Below are positions 5,962 through 7,698 of a DNA stretch of 7,698 nt, piece by piece. Position numbers and translations under genes: made by a program. The notes under the pieces are model-generated. The model ran no database searches and was not told where the DNA came from. It saw nothing but the letters and a program-made list of their open reading frames with translations. The stretch's first letter is position 1. Each line of letters starts with the position of its first letter. The stretch is from an uncultured Campylobacter sp. (GTDB lineage Bacteria > Campylobacterota > Campylobacteria > Campylobacterales > Campylobacteraceae), in assembly GCF_938040115.1 (NCBI RefSeq), contig NZ_CALHXD010000092.1, positions 1 to 7,698 of the forward strand, read 5' to 3'.

Positions 5962-5989
5962 CCCCAGGGCGGTGAAACCGCCGAAGGGG
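5962..5989. other. GC-rich two-tier hairpin, possibly an IS200/IS605-type end remnant or convergent terminator
   Basis: GGCGGT (5968-5973) pairs with ACCGCC (5977-5982) around GAA. The outer arms CCCC (5962-5965) and GGGG (5986-5989) pair around an internal loop of AG opposite GAA. This is the most stable structure in the window. It is not followed by a T tract on either strand, which argues against a simple terminator. The shape recalls, from memory, the subterminal hairpins and omega-RNA ends of IS200/IS605/TnpB elements. No transposase or tnpB fragment is visible beside it. The structure is certain; the origin is a guess. Confidence 0.45.
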
Positions 5990-6045
5990 TATATTTGAAT
6001 TTAGCTTAAATTTAGCCGAATTTATCTTTCAAATTTAACCCTCTT

Positions 6046-7317
6046 TTACTCCAAAGCCTGCGCAAGATCGGCGATGAGGTCGTCTGCGTTTTCTAGGCCG
6101 ACGCTTATTCTGATTAGCTCTTTTGTTATGCCCGCCTTCGTTAGCTCCTCGGCGGAGAGCTGCTGATGCGTAGTGGAGGCCGGGTGCGTGATGAGCGACT
6201 TTGAGTCCCCGATATTTACGACGATTTTAAAGAGCTTTACCTTGCTAAGCATCTTTACGGCGCGTTCATAGCTATCGGTTTCAAAGCACATTAGCCCGCT
6301 AGCCATGCCGTCCTTGAAGTATTTTTGCGCCTTTTCGTGCTCCGAGTCGCTTTTTAGCGTCGGATAGGTTACGCGTTTTACGTATTTGTGCGAGTTTAAA
6401 AACTCGGCGATTTTGCGCGCATTTTGCGAGTGCCTCTCGATACGAACGCTTAACGTCTCAAGCCCCTGTATGAGCTGCCAGGAGTTAAAAGGCGAGATCG
6501 TAGCGCCTATATCGCGCACCAAAGCCACTCTCATGCGCAGCGTATAGATGTCGAATTTATCCGCCATCTGCGCGTAAACTAGCCCGTGATAGCTCTCGTC
6601 AGGCTCGTTAAAGTGCGCGTATCTGGCGTTGCCGACTAGTTTGGCGTTTAAATTTTTACTAGATACGACCGCGCCCGCTAGGCTTAGGCCCTGGCCGCAG
6701 ATATATTTGCTCGCGCTATGCACGACGACGTCTACGCCGTGATTTAGCGGTTGGAAAATGATCGGCGTAGGCACGGTGTTATCTGCGATCGTTACGACGC
6801 CGTGCTTGTCCGCGATCTCGACGATTTTTTTAAAATTCGGGATTGCGATTTGCGGATTTGATAGCGTCTCGAAAAATATCGCGCGAGTTTTGTCGTCTAT
6901 CAAATTTTCAAGATCGTCCGCGCTGTCGCTGTCAAACACTCGCGCCTCGATGCCAAAACGCTTAAGCGTATGTATAAAAAGAACCATCGTGCCGCCGTAA
7001 ATTTTCTTTGCCACGACGATGTTGTCGCCGACTGCGGCTAAATTTGCGATCGAGTAGAAAATCGCCGACTGACCGCTAGCTGTCACGATAGAGGCCGAGC
7101 CCTCCTCGAGCGCGGCTATACGGCTCTCTAGTACGTCCGTAGTCGGGTTGCCCAGCCTCGTGTAGATGTGGCCCGGGTCTTCTAGCGCAAATCTCGCTGC
7201 AGCCGCCTCGGCGCTACCGAAATCATAAGCCGTAGTCTGGTAAATCGGCACCGCCATGGCTCCCGGGCCAGCCTTGGTATCGTAGCCGTAGTGCGTGGCG
7301 ATCGTCTCTTTTTGCAT
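6046..7317 (-). CDS. metY: O-acetylhomoserine sulfhydrylase MetY (Cys/Met metabolism PLP enzyme)
   Basis: Cytoplasmic PLP enzyme that converts O-acetylhomoserine plus sulfide (or methanethiol) to homocysteine (or methionine) and acetate. The 423 residues match the family length. Visible cofactor residues: Y52 and R54 in YTRLGNPT, SGQSA (81-85) at the phosphate site, Y107 in YGGT, D179 in IADNT for the pyridine nitrogen, and the Schiff-base lysine K204 in SASKYICGQG. Most homologues read KYIGGHG after the lysine, so C207 and Q209 are departures. The C-terminal domain (about 290-423) includes THPASTTHQQL, typical of the family. AAGGAG (7328-7323) five bases before the ATG supports the start. 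Cystathionine gamma-synthase or beta-lyase are related alternatives, but length and overall pattern favour MetY. In C. jejuni the equivalent gene lies elsewhere (Cj1727c region, from memory), so order is not conserved here. Confidence 0.93.
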   Translation of the reverse strand: MQKETIATHYGYDTKAGPGAMAVPIYQTTAYDFGSAEAAAARFALEDPGHIYTRLGNPTTDVLESRIAALEEGSASIVTASGQSAIFYSIANLAAVGDNIVVAKKIYGGTMVLFIHTLKRFGIEARVFDSDSADDLENLIDDKTRAIFFETLSNPQIAIPNFKKIVEIADKHGVVTIADNTVPTPIIFQPLNHGVDVVVHSASKYICGQGLSLAGAVVSSKNLNAKLVGNARYAHFNEPDESYHGLVYAQMADKFDIYTLRMRVALVRDIGATISPFNSWQLIQGLETLSVRIERHSQNARKIAEFLNSHKYVKRVTYPTLKSDSEHEKAQKYFKDGMASGLMCFETDSYERAVKMLSKVKLFKIVVNIGDSKSLITHPASTTHQQLSAEELTKAGITKELIRISVGLENADDLIADLAQALE

Positions 7318-7322
7318 TTTTT

Positions 7323-7349
7323 CTCCTTGTAAAATTTGCGCGCATTATA
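7323..7349 (-). promoter_or_regulatory. metY promoter -10 and ribosome-binding site
   Basis: On the minus strand, TATAAT at 7349-7344 predicts a start near 7337 and a leader of about 20 bases that includes AAGGAG (7328-7323). No recognisable -35 is present. The leader is too short for a SAM riboswitch or other long metabolite sensor, so any methionine control would need a protein repressor or other means. Confidence 0.65.
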
Positions 7350-7368
7350 ACCGCTAAAAGTTTAAATT

Positions 7369-7391
7369 GGTATAATTGGGCTTTTGAAAGG
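7369..7391 (+). promoter_or_regulatory. Promoter -10 and ribosome-binding site of the right-edge gene
   Basis: An extended -10, TGGTATAAT, places TATAAT at 7371-7376, with a predicted start near 7383. The ribosome-binding site AAAGG (7387-7391) precedes the ATG at 7397. The leader is only about 14 bases. This -10 lies 21 bases from the metY -10 on the opposite strand, so each occupies the other's -35 zone. Confidence 0.6.
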
Positions 7392-7396
7392 AAAAA

Positions 7397-7698
7397 ATGG
7401 CTGAACAAAACGACAAATTTAAGCGCGTAAAATACCTGCGCGGCCTGGAAAAATTCGCAAAAGCGGCGATTAGCGCGCTAAAAAGAGAGGATTTTAACGA
7501 GGACGAATTTCGCGCTAGGGTGGGCAAAAACGCCGAAATTTTACGCAAGATCGAGCCGGTTTTTTTAGATAACGCCTACTCGAAATCTCTTGAAAATTTC
7601 GTAAATTTAGTCGTAAAAGGCGGCGATAGGGCCGAGCTAATAACCTGCGCCAACGCGCTAGAAAAGCTAAAAAATCAAAAAACGTATAAAAAAGAAAA
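7397..7698 (+). CDS. Hypothetical cytoplasmic protein, 5' part (cut by window edge)
   Basis: Not recognised. One hundred codons are open from the ATG to the window end with no stop. The product is hydrophilic and apparently all-helical: it starts MAEQNDKFKRVKYLRGLEKF, continues with charged amphipathic stretches, and ends in a lysine-rich stretch (KNQKTYKKE) that may be close to the true C-terminus. There is no signal peptide, membrane helix or metal motif. One cysteine (C83) is seen. Start choice is supported by AAAGG at 7387-7391 and an extended -10 just upstream. Codon use matches the neighbouring genes, so it looks like native chromosome. It is divergent from metY, which says nothing firm about function. 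Confidence 0.75.
   Translation, partial: MAEQNDKFKRVKYLRGLEKFAKAAISALKREDFNEDEFRARVGKNAEILRKIEPVFLDNAYSKSLENFVNLVVKGGDRAELITCANALEKLKNQKTYKKE

Noticed and set aside
5962..5989. Metabolite riboswitch for metY
   Set aside because: The hairpin lies downstream of the metY stop codon, while the actual metY leader is only about 20 bases, so it cannot control metY initiation.
7223..7548. Minus-strand open frames upstream of metY and opposite the right-edge gene
   Set aside because: They cross the divergent promoters and overlap better-supported genes on the other frames.

Overview
The window looks like chromosomal DNA from a Campylobacter of moderate GC content. The C. showae / rectus / curvus / concisus group is the best guess, but the species is not proven. 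Three things point there. AAATTT-type words, often extended to AAATTTGA, are dense in the intergenic DNA. The proteins have epsilonproteobacterial character. The gene order from position 1 to 5268 matches, as I remember it, C. jejuni Cj1226c-Cj1231: cprS, cprR, htrA, cbpA, hspR, kefB.

Layout. On the minus strand, 1-587 is the N-terminal part of an OmpR/PhoB-type response regulator (probable CprR) that runs off the left edge. Upstream of it, also on the minus strand, is htrA (2269-854), closed by a clean intrinsic terminator. An intergenic region at 2270-2445 drives htrA leftward and cbpA-hspR rightward; both sides have a perfect TATAAT -10 box. cbpA (2446-3318) and hspR (3320-3697) are separated by one base and form a heat-shock co-chaperone/repressor operon. 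After a 125-bp gap comes a CPA1 (NhaP2-like) cation/proton antiporter with an RCK_C tail (3823-5268).

From 5269 to 6045 the content is not recognisable from known synteny and is the most accessory-looking part of the window. It holds a 36-codon small ORF, too short for routine gene calling, then a 152-aa secreted, coiled-coil-like protein of unknown function. That gene carries a G7 tract at codons 36-38, and a one-base slip in either direction meets a stop codon at once or within six codons. Two strong hairpins follow (5914-5938 and 5962-5989). The second resembles, from memory only, the right-end or omega-RNA hairpin of IS200/IS605-type elements.

The right part is metY (7317-6046, minus), encoding a PLP-dependent O-acetylhomoserine sulfhydrylase. 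It is divergent from the 5' part of an unknown cytoplasmic protein (7397 to the window end), with two TATAAT boxes 21 bp apart.

Biologically, the left two thirds is an envelope and protein-quality module: periplasmic protease/chaperone HtrA, the response regulator linked to it, the J-domain co-chaperone CbpA and its probable autorepressor HspR. The antiporter, the unknown secreted protein and methionine biosynthesis follow. I found no convincing wholly new system. The best candidates for a second look are the G7-bearing secreted-protein locus with its coupled small ORF, and the hairpin pair behind it. I saw no tRNA, rRNA, CRISPR array or intact transposase.
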